This document shows, one piece after another, positions 12,565 to 27,020 of a stretch of DNA of 64,000 nucleotides (positions are counted from its first letter, which is position 1; every line of letters starts with the position of its first letter). A program made the translations under genes and the position numbers. The stretch comes from Chrysomallon squamiferum (lineage: Eukaryota; Mollusca; Gastropoda; Neomphalida; Peltospiridae). The stretch lies in the NCBI GenBank assembly GCA_012295275.1, contig CM022676.1, forward strand, positions 17,999,543 through 18,063,542. Reading direction: 5' to 3'. The notes under the pieces are model-generated. The model was not told where the DNA came from and ran no database searches. It saw only the letters and a list, made by a program, of their open reading frames with translations.

Positions 12565-12906
12565 AAACACATACATACACACACACACAGAAAATGAAAA
12601 TAATTAATTGAATGTTGTATCAATATTAATTAACAGACTGATACCATATTAATGGATGTGCTTTAATCTTATGTATTTATTTATAAATTTATCTATTTAT
12701 CTTTTTATGTTTTTGATTACCAATACCATTTATAGTTTTATTCATAATCAGTTACTGATATCATCTACAGTACTTTTGTTTTCATTTTGTTTTTATTCTT
12801 TTTAAGTATATATTAATAATTTTCATATTTTCTCTTATTATGTTACAGATATCATCTGAATTGTTTTATTTTGATTTGTTTGTCCCATTATATTTGTAAA
12901 ATGATT
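12131..12906. other. CAMSAP upstream flank
   Basis: No gene seen. AT-rich, with a (CA)n run at about 12535-12592. Matches 33010-33780 in reverse. Confidence 0.7.
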
Positions 12907-13106
12907 NNNNNNNNNNNNNNNNNNNNNNNNNNNNNNNNNNNNNNNNNNNNNNNNNNNNNNNNNNNNNNNNNNNNNNNNNNNNNNNNNNNNNNNNNNNNNN
13001 NNNNNNNNNNNNNNNNNNNNNNNNNNNNNNNNNNNNNNNNNNNNNNNNNNNNNNNNNNNNNNNNNNNNNNNNNNNNNNNNNNNNNNNNNNNNNNNNNNNN
13101 NNNNNN
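12907..13106. other. Assembly gap of 200 N
   Basis: Exactly 200 N. Segment B homology reaches its left edge and is not picked up on its right edge. Confidence 1.
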
Positions 13107-13276
13107 AGACATTCTGTATTAATATTAGAGACTTTGTTAAAGAATAATATTTGATTGCAAATAAGAAAACTTAAGATGTAAAATGAATTGTAATATATTA
13201 TAACTAGATAAACAAGACACATTAAAACTGTCGATAAATGTTTTCTAGATGTCATAATGAAGCTGTATTAAGTTTC

Positions 13277-13334
<58 letters not shown>

Positions 13335-14834
13335 TGTATTTGTATTTGTATTTTCCTGTCACTATACTGATAAGAATAAAAAAAAATCAAATCCTAATAA
13401 TGTACAGTATTGGAATTGACATCAATTTATTATCTGTATTTTAATTTATTATAGTATTTATATTTTGAAGGTCAGTGACAAGAAAGTTGAGGGTCAAGTA
13501 TAACAGTGGACATGAGGCAGGCTCTGTCATCTTCCTCACTGCACACAGCTCTAGAACACACAAGGAAATAACAAAACATAGTATGTTGTGTACAAACATT
13601 TTGTTTAATATTAACTTTTCTGTTTTACTTTTTTTTGTATGCTGTATTAGATTAATTATATCTTTGACACCAATAAAAAAGAAAAAAAATAGCAATTTCA
13701 AACCTTTGGTGTTTAGAGAACATTCTCCTCAGACAACATGGAGACAACTGTGAGAATTCTGTCACGTGAACTCACATGATCAACATTGTGGACAACATGG
13801 ACTGCAGTGGAAGTCCAGTCATATGTAAATAAACATAAAAATATACGAGTTTATTCAAATTGATAACATACATATACCTGATTAATAGTTTGTTAAAATT
13901 TTAATTTGTTACTATTTAAAATGATTGCTGTTTAAAATACAACTAGTCTTAATAAATAAGAATTGAAACTACCATTAATTTCAAAATAATTTGGAATAAG
14001 TTTTTTGAAGAAATAAACAGTTTTGCAAATTGTTAAATTCTAAATGAAAATTAGTATTAGGTGTCATCAGTCTTTAAACATTTCGATTTTTGATTTCAGA
14101 TATTCAGTATATAAAGTTAAATTGTTATTTTAAATATAATTTTAAATTTTCTTTTACAAAAATAAAAACTAAATAAATAAATATATAATTAGTAAAATAA
14201 TAGGTGTGTTTCAACAGCTATTATATTGAAGAGAAATATGATTTATTCTTATTTTATTTTTTAACTTCCTTTTCCTAATTATTTTCCTTCCTTATTTAAT
14301 TTTATTTAATTTTGTTTATTTTAAATTTTGTTTTGTTTTTATTTGGTTTATTATATTTTATTTTATTTTATTTTATTTCTAGTCAAAGTGGTTATCAAGT
14401 GTTTTATTTCACTGTGGTAAATCAGTGGAATAAAGTGAGAGAGAAAACCGTAAACTATGAATTAAACTGACTGCTGTGTTTTCAGTATTTTCAACATTTC
14501 TCACTAGTGAATGTGTAAGTCAGTGTGTGAAGTATGGAAAGTCACAGAATCAAATCACATTAGTGCTTCCATCAGACTGTTTCTGGCTCCATTATAAAAG
14601 AAATTGAAATGTGTCTTCCTGTCCATGTGTGCACACGTAATTAAACATTTCAGACAGAAATTTCTTGAATCTAGAAAATAAAACAGATTTAGATAATTAA
14701 ACCATGCAACACAATCTGCAGACATTTCGGTTGTTCAGGTCAAAATGATAATATCAAAGTCATTGTAAGACACTATGTATTAATTATAATTGTATTTATG
14801 TTTCTAGAGAGGAAGGAATGTGGTTATATTTTCT
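13107..14834. other. Mostly non-coding, one exon-like stretch
   Basis: AT-rich with a (TTA)n run at 13277-13335. At 13457-13560 (+) a 34-codon open stretch (SVTRKLRVKYNSGHEAG start) lies between AG and GTATGTTG. I do not recognise it. The rest shows no gene. Confidence 0.4.
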
Positions 14835-14944
14835 CTAGATAAGATGAATGTCAAGCTGTCGTACATCAGCAACAGAGATCAAGTAAGAATTTTTAAATGT
14901 TACAAACAAAATAAATACTAGAAAACATAAAGTCATGTTTAAGT

Positions 14945-15098
14945 CATTTTCTTTGCCACCTGAAGATAGTTCCAACACTGTGAAATCCATGGCTACAATC
15001 TCAAGACGTCTGGTAGTAAAGTGATGTTCCAAAGGTAGTTTCAGTTTGAGTTGTGGCAGCTTAGCCAGTGCACACCTTTCACAGTATTTACACCACAA
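14945..15098 (-). mobile_element. Ty3/Gypsy-type integrase fragment
   Basis: The - strand reads WCKYCERCALAK, then LEIVAMDFTVLELSSGGKEN. This matches the end of the zinc-binding region and the start of the catalytic core of metazoan Gypsy-class integrases, where the first catalytic Asp lies in a MDFT-like motif. The homology stops at about 14945 and no reverse transcriptase, LTR or gag was seen nearby, so it is an isolated, dead piece. Confidence 0.8.
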
Positions 15099-15597
15099 TA
15101 AAAGATCAGTATTTCTAAATTATTAATAATATTAATTTTTATTTTATTTTACTTTTTGTTTTGACCAAAATATACAGAGCAACTGACATTTATTTATATT
15201 TCCATATTTTCTAAATAACAAATAATTTAATTAAATGTTTTTTTTGATACAATGTCAGGTACAATGTGTGGACACTGATATTATAAAATACAGAATCATT
15301 AATTTAAAACTATTTTAAAAATGTAATCGTATAATGTTTAGAATGATTCATTAATAAGATAACATAGTTTAATAATGTAAACAGTCTGAGATAAAAATAA
15401 TGATTAGAATTACTATTATAATTTCATCTTTAAAGAATTAATCATAAAGAAATTATTTATTTTAGTTTTATTTGATTTTCATAATTTAACCAATATAACT
15501 GTCTATTACATTAGATTTTGACCTCAATAGGGCCTCCTGCACTTTCTGATCACTTATCTCTAGAACACCATAAATCAAATCCTGAAAGTAAAATTTG

Positions 15598-15647
<50 letters not shown>

Positions 15648-16744
15648 GTAACAATAACACTAAGAATAACAATAATAGTAATAAGGTGTTTGAGTGTGCA
15701 TGTGTATGTATATACATAAAATATTGTCAGTTATAAAAAATAATAACACCAACAATAAAGAAAGAACAATTGAAACAAATGAGATAAGTAAGTAGCTAAA
15801 TAAGTAAATGCTTAGCAATGAATGAAATAAGTAAATAAGCGGAGAACTGAAATAAATAAGAAAGTAAATTATGTAAATATTTTTAAAAAGTATACACATT
15901 TTTAAATACCCACAATGCATCAGTTTTTGTTTCAGTTAGACAGCAGAGGCAGATTTCGTTTCTTAAATTAGCCATAAATTGAAAGTTACATTTTTAAAAT
16001 TATTATATCTATCAATAATCAATAATTACTTTAAGCAATGTGGCAAAATATTCAAACATAAATCATGTAAAAACAAAGTCACTGCCGCAAAACATTGTAT
16101 TCACAAACAAGTATTGATTATATATACTGAATGCTACTAAATGTTAACATTTTTATTCTACAAGTGTCAGTTTTAAATATCATTTAGTATTCACAATTAC
16201 TTACCTCAAACAATAGATATCAAATACAATATGAATATTTATGATTAAGTAATGAATATTAATGTTATGAAAACGAGTACAGGGCAGGACTTACAGGGTC
16301 TGAAAATTCACAAACTGCTGATGTCTGTCTGGTCTGTTCACCTCTCACTCGATTCATCGTCATCAACAATATCGGATCCGATGTTTGCAGCCAGTAACTT
16401 TAATCATTCTGTGATGCTGCACTGCACATATTGTTGATGTTGCAGAACATAGAAACATGTTGTAAATCTTCGAAAACAGCTGACAGCACAACCTGCAGTG
16501 TAATGTTTATTTTTTTACTGTTAGAATAGTGTTTCTGTTTGTTTCTAAAACATAAACCATTTTGTCATTCAATAAATCTGTATCCTGAGAAAAAATAAAA
16601 TGTTCAAAACAGTTTGAATATAAAGAAAAATACATTTTAAACAGTATTTATTTATTTATTTATCTTATATCAGATCTTAAAAAGTGAATGCCTCTACTTC
16701 AGTCTCCAGTTTTGATAACGTTAGAACATGAAACTAAATAAAAC
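15099..16744. other. No recognisable gene
   Basis: AT-rich with an (AAT)n run at 15600-15648. A short open frame at 16252-16437 has no recognisable features. Confidence 0.5.
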
Positions 16745-16889
16745 TGAATCCAGGACCTGGATTACAGAAACTCCAGGAAACCTGGTAGACCAGGAACATT
16801 ATCAGTACCATGAAGTCCTTCAACACCAGGTGCAACAGGATCTCTATGGATACCAAGTTCTCCAGTGTAACCAGCTTCACCTTTTCTAC
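16745..16889 (-). pseudogene. Collagen exon relic
   Basis: After an acceptor-like GATAGTTTTTCAG (complement of 16890-16902) the - strand reads Gly-X-Y triplets: GRKGEAGYTGELG, then PGVEGLHGTD, then VPGLPGF. Two glycines are lost and the frame then breaks (LEFL, stop), after which GPGF reappears in another frame. The exon is about 145 bp. No other collagen exon was seen within several kb, so it is an isolated relic or a decayed exon of a gene with long introns. Confidence 0.7.
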
Positions 16890-18126
<1,237 letters not shown>

Positions 18127-18304
18127 TATATTTATTTATTTATTATCTTTGATGATATCTTATTTCAACTTCTTAGTGTCTTTTATAACTCACATTTGCC
18201 AAACACAGTACAGTCTCAGTTTGTTTTCCACTTGTGCACGACAACCAACACAACTAACAGACGTGGAAAACAAAGTAAATGAATGTTTCAAAATATATTA
18301 TAGA

Positions 18305-18475
<171 letters not shown>

Positions 18476-18489
18476 TATTTTAGCAATTC

Positions 18490-18905
18490 TATTATAATGT
18501 AAAGTAGTTGATTTCAAAGAAAGTTGTGATATTTAAAACGTGTTTGTACATATTCCACTGTAATCAAATAAAACTCAAATAAAATATTTACGTGATGAAA
18601 ATGAAATTATTCTGTCATTATTTCCTTTAACTTTTAGAAATAATTACATTGTTTCTTGATGTTCACCTGTTTATATGTTTGTATGTTTGTAAAATATAAT
18701 TAATGTGTATAATATCAGTGTAGTGCAAAGTAGTTCTCTTATAACTTTATCATTAACAGCTAACACGAATTATTGTTTTCTTAGGGGAATCCAGTTGTAC
18801 TGGACTATTATATTTATTTTTATTCAGCCTCACATACATCATACAACTCTCTTCAGATCTGGAGTTAAATTTGAAAGATTTCAAAATCAAAACATGAAAT
18901 AAACG
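18490..18905 (-). repeat. Dispersed repeat R (copy in A')
   Basis: Same relation to the propeller gene as the copy at 2930-3365. Confidence 0.65.
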
Positions 18906-19399
18906 GAAGTCAACAATAAAAAGATCACACACAACCACACACACACAGACATACACACTCACTAAAAAAAAATTCGGAGAAACAACCGCACGAATGTAAA
19001 TTTTTGAAAGTAAATAAGTTTTTATTTTGAAATTTATTATGTAATTAAGCAAGTTTAAACGTGCCATTAATTAAAAATAATAAATATTTTTCTGGAAAAC
19101 AACAACAACTACTGCTACTAGTACTAATAATAAATTATTAACATAAATAAACTAATTGCTTTAAAACATATGTTATAACTCCTGTATTTTCAACGAAACA
19201 TTCACTAAGAATAATAAATAAATAAATTAGTTTAATTTAATAACGAAAAGTAAACAAATTAACTAAATTTATTACTTTGCAATAAAATAAACAACTTATT
19301 TTCTGTTTATTTATCAGTTCGTGTAAAGAAATGAAATGTCTGTCCACTTTCAACTTCAAAACAGTTAAAGTGAAGCAAACTTAGGAGACTGTTTGAAGT

Positions 19400-20833
19400 T
19401 TACTTTCTACACCATGTAAATATTTTTATTTCTCCAGTGAATCGCTGTCCCACGTACAGTTTGTTGTCATCACAACAGACAGACCGAGGTTTGGACAGCC
19501 CATCCTGGTCAGTGAGGATGTCACGTGTTATGTTACCATCTCGTGACAACTGAACAACAGAATTTCTGTGAAAATGACAAACAAAAATATTTCCCTCCCT
19601 ATCACATGTAACACCTGTCAATCCACTCAGTCTGGCTGAATCACGTGACTCCCATTTGACGTCACCAGATGACGTCACACAAAATACTTTGTTTTCAGTT
19701 TTTCTCTTTGAAACAACAATCAGACATTGATCGTGAACTGTGAGACTGTACGGTCCGGGGATCAAATCTGTTGAGATAGAATTAATGAGCTGACCAGTGT
19801 CCGTCAGTATGTCCAAGTACCGACCAATATATCCCCCAGTGAGTGCGAGACGGTTGCCAGGTAACACAGCAATAAACTCATATTTTTTATTAGTTTCAAC
19901 TGTCTTGATCAGTTCGAAGTTTTTCAAATTTAAAAACAATATTTTATATTCATCTGGTAGAGCAACAACAACAACATCACCCCACTGATCACGTGATTCA
20001 GCAAGACCCCATGGTGGACAGGAAGTTTCGTATCTGTTTATCAGTGATTTTCGTTCTAAACAAAAACATTTTACACAGTCATTGTCCAAATCACTAACAA
20101 CAATTTTACTTTTGTCCTCACCTGACACCAGAATGGAATACAGACACGGATCATTTTTATCTTCTTGTGTTTTTGTGTTAATGGTGTCTGTGTGTTTCAG
20201 GGATTTTGTCAGTTTTTTTTATCTCTGTGTCTGTGTGTGGTGTTTCTGTTTCAATGGTGTCTGTGTGTTTGAGTGTGTCTGTCACTATGTCTATATTTTT
20301 GTTTGTTTGGATGTTTGTCGTTATTTCTCCGATGTGCACAGACATATTTTTCTTATCAGATTTTATGACATTTATTTTTATTTCTGCTTTTCCTATTTGT
20401 GAAAGAGATTTGGACAGGAACTCGAAAGTTGTGTTTTGAAGTTTGGTGAATTTTGAAATATTTATTTTTATATCTGACTCAGATTTTCTTTGTAACAAAT
20501 CTCGACCTAGTTTGATCATTTTGTCATTTTCCTCAATCAGATATTATGTTCAGTAAAGATTTTATCTATTTCTGAGTTTACAAAGTTCTGAGATGTTTCT
20601 ATTTCTCCTATTAATCTCTCTTGTTTCTTTTGGACTGCAGCGGTAAAGTCTGTGATTAGTGTGTTACCAATCCTTCTCACATCCTCTGTAGACTCGATGA
20701 CGTTGATGTTGACGGCTTCGCGAAGTTCTTTAATTTTATCATCCATCTCTGTCTTGAAGAATTTCTTTGTAGGATTTGAGACTCTCACAAACAGAACTCA
20801 GAATTGAAAAGTGACCTCTCTTTTTAGCTGAAA

Positions 20834-20864
<31 letters not shown>

Positions 20865-21452
20865 ACAGTTAATATATTAGATAATAATAATAATAAGGAG
20901 AAGAAGAAGAAGAAGAATTCAAATTGTACTAATAATTATGATAAAGATATGGGTAACAATATGAAGAATTTTAGAATATATTTTATCAACTAATTTAAGA
21001 ATCTGAATATAAATCTTTTTTATGAACAAAATAACGTTCCTTTCTTTATGAGCCTGCTGCTATGGTTCAAGCAACAGGAAAATATATTTTAGTTAAATGA
21101 TCGCTGTCTCTTTGTTTAATTGCTTGTTATTATTATAATGAATCTCAACACAACACTGTGACTCACAAAACTTTGAGTGTAGCCGATCATTAATGGCGTC
21201 CTGTAGTGATTTGTTTATAGGGAATTGATCTGCCCACGTATACACTGCTTTCGTGCTGTCCGGGATGTGAACATGCTGCCTGCAGAACGGGCAGGCGATT
21301 TGTGTGTCGTTGTTATCGTAAGTGTGTCTTATATAGTTCTGCAGGCATTTGGAGCAAAACGAATGTCCACAGTTTAAAACACGAGGCTTATCGAAAATGT
21401 CCATACATAGACAGCATGAAAGATTATCATCGGAGATTGAAGGTGTTACCAT
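19400..21452 (-). pseudogene. RING/propeller gene, frameshifted copy in A'
   Basis: Duplicate of 266-2420 on the - strand. Exon 1 is 21452-21167 with donor GTGAGT; exon 2 is 20827-19400 after TTTCAG. The RING cysteines and histidine are intact. Compared with the A copy there is +1 base at about 20755, -1 base at about 20541 and +1 base at about 20213 (A8 instead of AAACAAA), plus an in-frame loss of one GTT. The net +1 shift takes the propeller out of the RING frame, so the full protein cannot be made. The propeller itself (20128-19400) remains open and almost unchanged, so the damage is recent or includes assembly errors in homopolymers. Confidence 0.85.
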
Positions 21453-21457
21453 ATCTG

Positions 21458-21512
<55 letters not shown>

Positions 21513-21726
21513 TTTAGAAACAAAATTAAGAACAGCAATTGAAAACAATTGACTGCAGTAAAAAAGTACACATTAATTCCATTTAATTCGTAACATAACT
21601 GTATATACAAATAAATAAATGAAATGATAAATATACAAACTTGCAAACATAGCACTATCATATTATAAATATTCTCTGCAAACTATTTATTTGTTTATTT
21701 ATCTAATTTTGTTTTATTTATAAAAT

Positions 21727-23975
21727 AAAAAAATAAAAAAAACACTCTTTAACTGCATTACCAAATTGCTAAATTTAACCTTGTGACGTGACGCTTTATT
21801 TGAGAAGGAAAACGACAGTTCTACTGTAAACTGGTGGGAGATAAAACTAATAGAGTAACTGAAATCAGCTGTAATAAACTCTATGACTGCTGCAAGGTAG
21901 TTTCTCAAACCACTATTCATGATTCAACTCATAAGTGAACAAAAAAGAAACATGACCTTCAGCGAAATAATGAATTTACTAATGATAATTATAAAGTCAC
22001 GTTTCAAAAATCTCATAATCAACAAATGAAATTGCAACTGAATGAGAAATTAACACATTTGTAATCTGCTGTTAAACGGCTTCATTTATTGTGTTTAAGG
22101 ACTTACATTTAATAGAAGAAAAGAAATTGTGTCTAGTAATTTGACAGATAGTCTCTTTTTGATAATTACAACCACGTACGGCCTGTGATAAAGTAATCGT
22201 GGAACTGACTTTGACAAGGATAAATGCGACAACCCATCGCCAAACACTACTTTCCTCTGACCACTGAGCCACACCCTCCACTCTAACAATTATTAAAACA
22301 CACACAAATTATATACAGACATTTTACTAAGAACACAACCTAAATTACTAAATTTTATTTTGAAATATTTTACAGCAACAACAAAACAACAACAACAAAT
22401 AATAATAACAACAACAACAACAATAATAATAATAATAATAAATAAATACATCAATAAATAAGTTTGTAAATAAATAAATATATAAATAATAAGTGTTCAT
22501 ACCTTTGTCTTAAGAAACAAGAAATATAACAGATGCAAAAATATATCCTCTTATTCGTCTGCAATGCCTGTTTTGCTATTACAGATTTGAGCGCGGAAAA
22601 GCGGGTTTTGACAGACGACACTAAGTGGGAGGAAGATACCAACTGAAAAAAGGAAGGGGTTGAAGCTTTGAAATTTTCTACAACATTTTTGTTTGTTCTG
22701 AGAAAAAAATAATTTTGAATGTTTTATAGTTTTGTGGTAAAGTAAATAGCAGTAACAGTAACAACTACATTAGCATAGTAAGTGCAGTTCATTAATTTTT
22801 AAAGCTCTGTTTACAGTTTATCACACCTGTAGTATTAATGGACACAACAAATGATTTGCAAAAGGACGGAGAAAGATAACATATTTAACCGCCAAAATGT
22901 TATCTGCTTTAAATTTGAATATTCAACTGGAGGTATCAGGTCATTTCGTTAGAGATATAAATAAATTATAGGAATTGAAAACAGAAATATTTAGTCACCT
23001 GCACACAGTAGTAATAAAATAATAATAATAATATATATTCCTTTAGATATATATGTTTCATTTTATTCTATTTAAAATAAATAAACAAATAAATAAATAA
23101 ATATATGAGAACTGCGTCGCTGAATAAAACCGTCACAATTTTGTTCTTCGTGTCATAAGTGAAGCGCGCTCTACAGGTTTGTTGTAGATCAGAGAAAGAT
23201 AATGTTTTTAATGTCATCATTTTTAAACTTGTATAGTTATACACAGGCGATTGTCGATCCTTTTAACAAGATATATAAATAATGAAAAATAAGCAGGGCA
23301 AACACATAACTTGTGCTTTTAGTCACGTAGGCATAATAATAATAAAAATAATGGTAATAATAATAGTAGTTCCCTGTGTATATTAGATGCCTTCGTTTCG
23401 TATGTTAATATATATACATAAAAGATTTATTCAAGAGTACTATAAAGAACACATTCCACTCAAGAGGATGATGAAGAGATGATCGGTTTTTTTAGATAAA
23501 GAAATAAAGTACATTAGAATTAACCAAATACAGCACAAAACCTACACCTACACTGTCACGTTTCTTCATATTTTATGGCAGTGTTAAACGAATTTCGCCA
23601 TCTAACGTATTATGATATGAATTTAATCCTCTTTTTTTTTCAAATCTAATAATCGACAGTAAGTACAAATGTCAACATTTCTGAATGTAATTTATGAAAT
23701 GATACTTTTCTCGCAATCTAACAAATGATAATATAAAAAATAAAATATTTACTGACCGCTCAGTCTATTCAAACACTAACGTAAAAATAGTAAAATATAC
23801 AGAGACCCTTTTCATCTATGAAAAATAAACAAAGAAAGTAAGAAACATTTTTACATAGACATGTGTGAATGTGTGTGTGTTGTGTGTGTGTGACTGTGTG
23901 TGAGAGAGAGCGACAGAGAGATCTCAGTGAGTAAAAGCTATTATTTATTCATTCATTATTATTATTATTATTATT

Positions 23976-24037
<62 letters not shown>

Positions 24038-24105
24038 CTGAGTAATAAACTTTCTGGAATCGGGTCTTTGTTAGATATCATTAACCGCTACGAATAAAAT
24101 ACTCG

Positions 24106-24167
<62 letters not shown>

Positions 24168-24468
24168 GCATACACACTGGAAACATAAATCCTGTCTTAA
24201 ACTGATAGACGCACTGGATGATAGAGCATGAACAAAAAATTCAGTTGAAAAGCAGTTTACATTCTATTTGTTTGTCGATGCTAAACACACTTGACCCTGA
24301 TTAGTCACGTTTTGAATACAGGCAGTTACAAGTGTGTCAGAAAATTAATTCAGGTCCAGACCAAAAGTAGAAAACTAAACATCTAAATGTAATAAAATAA
24401 AATAACAACAGTAATTAACAGATATATTATTAGTAGTAGTAATATCATACATTTGGTGATAATGATAA

Positions 24469-24524
<56 letters not shown>

Positions 24525-24779
24525 AGAGTAGATGTTGTTCTACTACAATATTTTTATCTTTTTAAAATTATATAAATGTCGGAAGATAATACAGAAACAC
24601 ATATTAGCAGATGATGTTTATACAGTTAAGATCGACAACTATGTTTATGATTATTATCAAACATGTATTCTGAATGTCATTTCATTATAAAAATTAAGAA
24701 TTACAAATGTATGTACACACACACACAGTACACACACAAACACACACACAATAGTAGCGCACCGCATCTATAATTTAAC
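21727..24779. other. Gene-poor stretch with microsatellites
   Basis: No coding gene recognised. Contains AAC/AAT runs (22376-22442), a compound (TTA)(GTT)(TTA) run (23957-24037), a (CA)n run (24109-24163), a (TAG)n run (24467-24523) and one tRNA-like element. Confidence 0.6.
22190..22290 (-). repeat. Possible tRNA-like/SINE head
   Basis: The - strand has GTGTGGCTCAGTGGTCAGAG (an A-box match, complement of 22258-22277) and about 60 bp later AGTTCCACGATTA, a weak B-box. No cloverleaf could be completed by eye. Probably a decayed tRNA-derived repeat, related in type to the SINE in B and B'. Confidence 0.4.
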
Positions 24780-24905
24780 GCAGGTACGGACCTGATACTG
24801 ATATGAAACATTTTCCTCTTCTGGCAGAACGACAACAGTCAGCTGATCGCGTGATTCAGAAAGACCGCGTGACTGACACAGATAAAATGCTTTGTCATCA
24901 TAAAT
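24780..24905 (-). pseudogene. Possible relic of another propeller gene
   Basis: The - strand reads GLSESRDQ then LTVVVLPEEE, resembling the GLAESRDQ and VVVVALPDE strand of the propellers at 1800-1900, 19950-20000 and 48650-48710. It is preceded by FYLCQSR and ends in a stop soon after. Only about 40 codons are alignable. It is more diverged than the other three copies. Confidence 0.45.
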
Positions 24906-25222
24906 AAATCCGGTTTAATTTAATTCTGAAAGTCTGGGAATTGACTGTTATACTGGGTACAGTGCAACGACATAATTGACTCATTTAATATAATTTAAAT
25001 ATCAAATTTAAAAAATGATAATAAAAGAAGAAGAAAATATACCTTACAATTTAGTCGTCCTGTGAAGACTAAATTGAATCAGAGATATGTTGTTGTATGT
25101 TAATTCAGCTGTTAACAAAATGTAAGTTGCACAAAAAACACAATCCAAACAAAAGAAGATCAGATTTTGTAAACTTTATAAAAATAACTTTTTGTCTTCG
25201 TTGTGATTATTACTGTAATGTT

Positions 25223-25273
<51 letters not shown>

Positions 25274-25466
25274 GTTGTTGTTGTTGTTGTTGTTGTTGTT
25301 TTTTTGTTGTTGTTACTGTTGTTGTCACCGACTAGGACCTGTTTAGAACTCTATCACAGGGACCAGTAAATTAAAGCTAATTATCATGTTGGAATAATAC
25401 TACACTTATCCACTAGATAAATAAACAAATAACGCTTTAAGTTTATTAATTTAACAGAAAAAGAAG

Positions 25467-25514
<48 letters not shown>

Positions 25515-25597
25515 AATACGCTTTTAATAACAGAGATTACACTGCAAAAGTCAGAAAAGTATTTCACCACATCCCGCTATCAAACGCTTATCGCATT
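24906..25597. other. Non-coding with AAT/TTG and TA microsatellites
   Basis: Runs at 25225-25320 and (TA)n at 25470-25510. No gene seen. Confidence 0.6.
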
Positions 25598-25792
25598 TTA
25601 CAAAGCAAGGTCAAAGGTTAAAGGTCCTCGCCAGTGACCTCCTTGTTCATCAAAAGGAAACGCTGGGCCGTGCAGAATATCCGCTTGTCGCTTATTCTTC
25701 CTCAGACTCGAGTTTTCCTTGCTGACGTCATATGTTAGATTCCCGCAGACGTCAGTGAAAAGAGCGAGAGAAGTCAGCCCATGCTGACACAT
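25598..25792 (-). other. CpG-containing block with nuclear-receptor-like and CRE-like motifs; short open frame
   Basis: On the + strand AGGTCA-A-AGGTTA-A-AGGTCC (25608-25627) forms two overlapping direct repeats with 1-bp spacing, the DR1 layout bound by RXR/HNF4-type receptors. An inverted TGACCT follows at 25635-25640. A perfect CRE, TGACGTCA, is at 25723-25730 and GACGTCA is at 25748-25754. On the - strand a 64-codon open frame begins MCQHGLTSLALFTDVCGN; I do not recognise it. Either a regulatory block or a small first exon. Confidence 0.35.
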
Positions 25793-26984
25793 TTTAAAAC
25801 TTTCTTACACAAAACTCGCACAGCTAAATATCTTTACTCTAAAATTTATAAACTAACTTTAAGAGTCCGTCATCGGCTTTTTTCTCCGTGAGAAGAGTAT
25901 TATGGATGGTTAAAGAGAAAATTACTTATTTACATATATTGGTAGTTTATTTGCTTACTATAACTACTAAAGCGTGTGTGTGTGTTGTGTGTGTACATTT
26001 TTATTTTATATAACGAGTATTACGTAACTGAAATTATCTATAGCTAGTATATAGAAGAAAAATGTATTATTATTATTATTATTGCTGCATAATATTGGTA
26101 CAAAATACGTTTAGTAATGTAGATAAGAACTGCTATAATCATTATAATCATCAATCCTGCCATGAACAAAGAAACTCTGTAAAAACAAATCAGGCTTCTC
26201 GACATGCTCAGGTTTACTTTTATTGTAATTTTGATGACACTGCTCGAACCTCGTCTTTCAGAGACAAAGCGGCTTCACGACTAGGCTGATTATTCCGATT
26301 TCTGCAGTTTCTTTTTTTTTACGTACATGTTATTAATTTTTATATCGACTGCTTATGACTAATCTCTCTCCGTACAATAACTTGTATCTTAAAGACACTC
26401 AAGTTCTCATTAATCAGTTCCCATCTCATGAATCTTATCACGTTGTAAGGACTAATTAATTAATTAATTAATTTAATTTATTTATTTATTTATTTAAGCC
26501 TGGCGTGGTCCCATGAAAATATGTAATTCACCATTGATCAGCCATGTGAGTCAGTTCTAATGAAAATGCAGACTTCTCTGTCAAGTCTGCTTTATGTTTG
26601 CCACGTGTTGCGTTGGTTTACCCTTAACAAAAGATGGGATCGAAAGAATAAATTCAGTGTGAACTGATATCATACCTTTTCTAGAAACAGATAAATAAAT
26701 ATGAAATTATGATTTTTAAAATTTTAAATGTAACACTAACTTAAGTTGTAAAAATAGTATACAGTATATGTTTTCATACACATTTATTGAATTAAAATTA
26801 AGAAGTTCCCTTTGCCTATATAATAAAATGAGTACTGAAATTAAGAACTATAATAACTTTATTTGCAAGCTTTCCTTAACCAGTCCTTATCCTGCCTTTT
26901 TATTAGTGTTTAATTTAACTGAGAGAAAATGATTTGGAAAGATAATGTCTTAGATGTCTCTGTCTCTCTAATGAACGATTTTCA

Positions 26985-27020
<36 letters not shown>

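Larger units (their letters stand above)
3650..12906 (+). repeat. Segment B: inverted duplication, copy 1
   Basis: Collinear with the reverse complement of about 33010-42965. Matching landmarks are the CAMSAP exons, the 59-bp minisatellite, the tRNA-like SINE, the CA/GA runs and the promoter region at 12031-12130. The homology runs up to the last base before the N gap, so its true end is unknown. Confidence 0.92.

Noticed and set aside
19400-20128. Independent short gene for a propeller protein starting at 20128.
   Set aside because: The apparent start is GTG; the stretch is the C-terminal part of the two-exon gene in A'.
22190-22290. Functional tRNA gene.
   Set aside because: The A-box is good, but the B-box is weak and no acceptor stem or cloverleaf could be completed.
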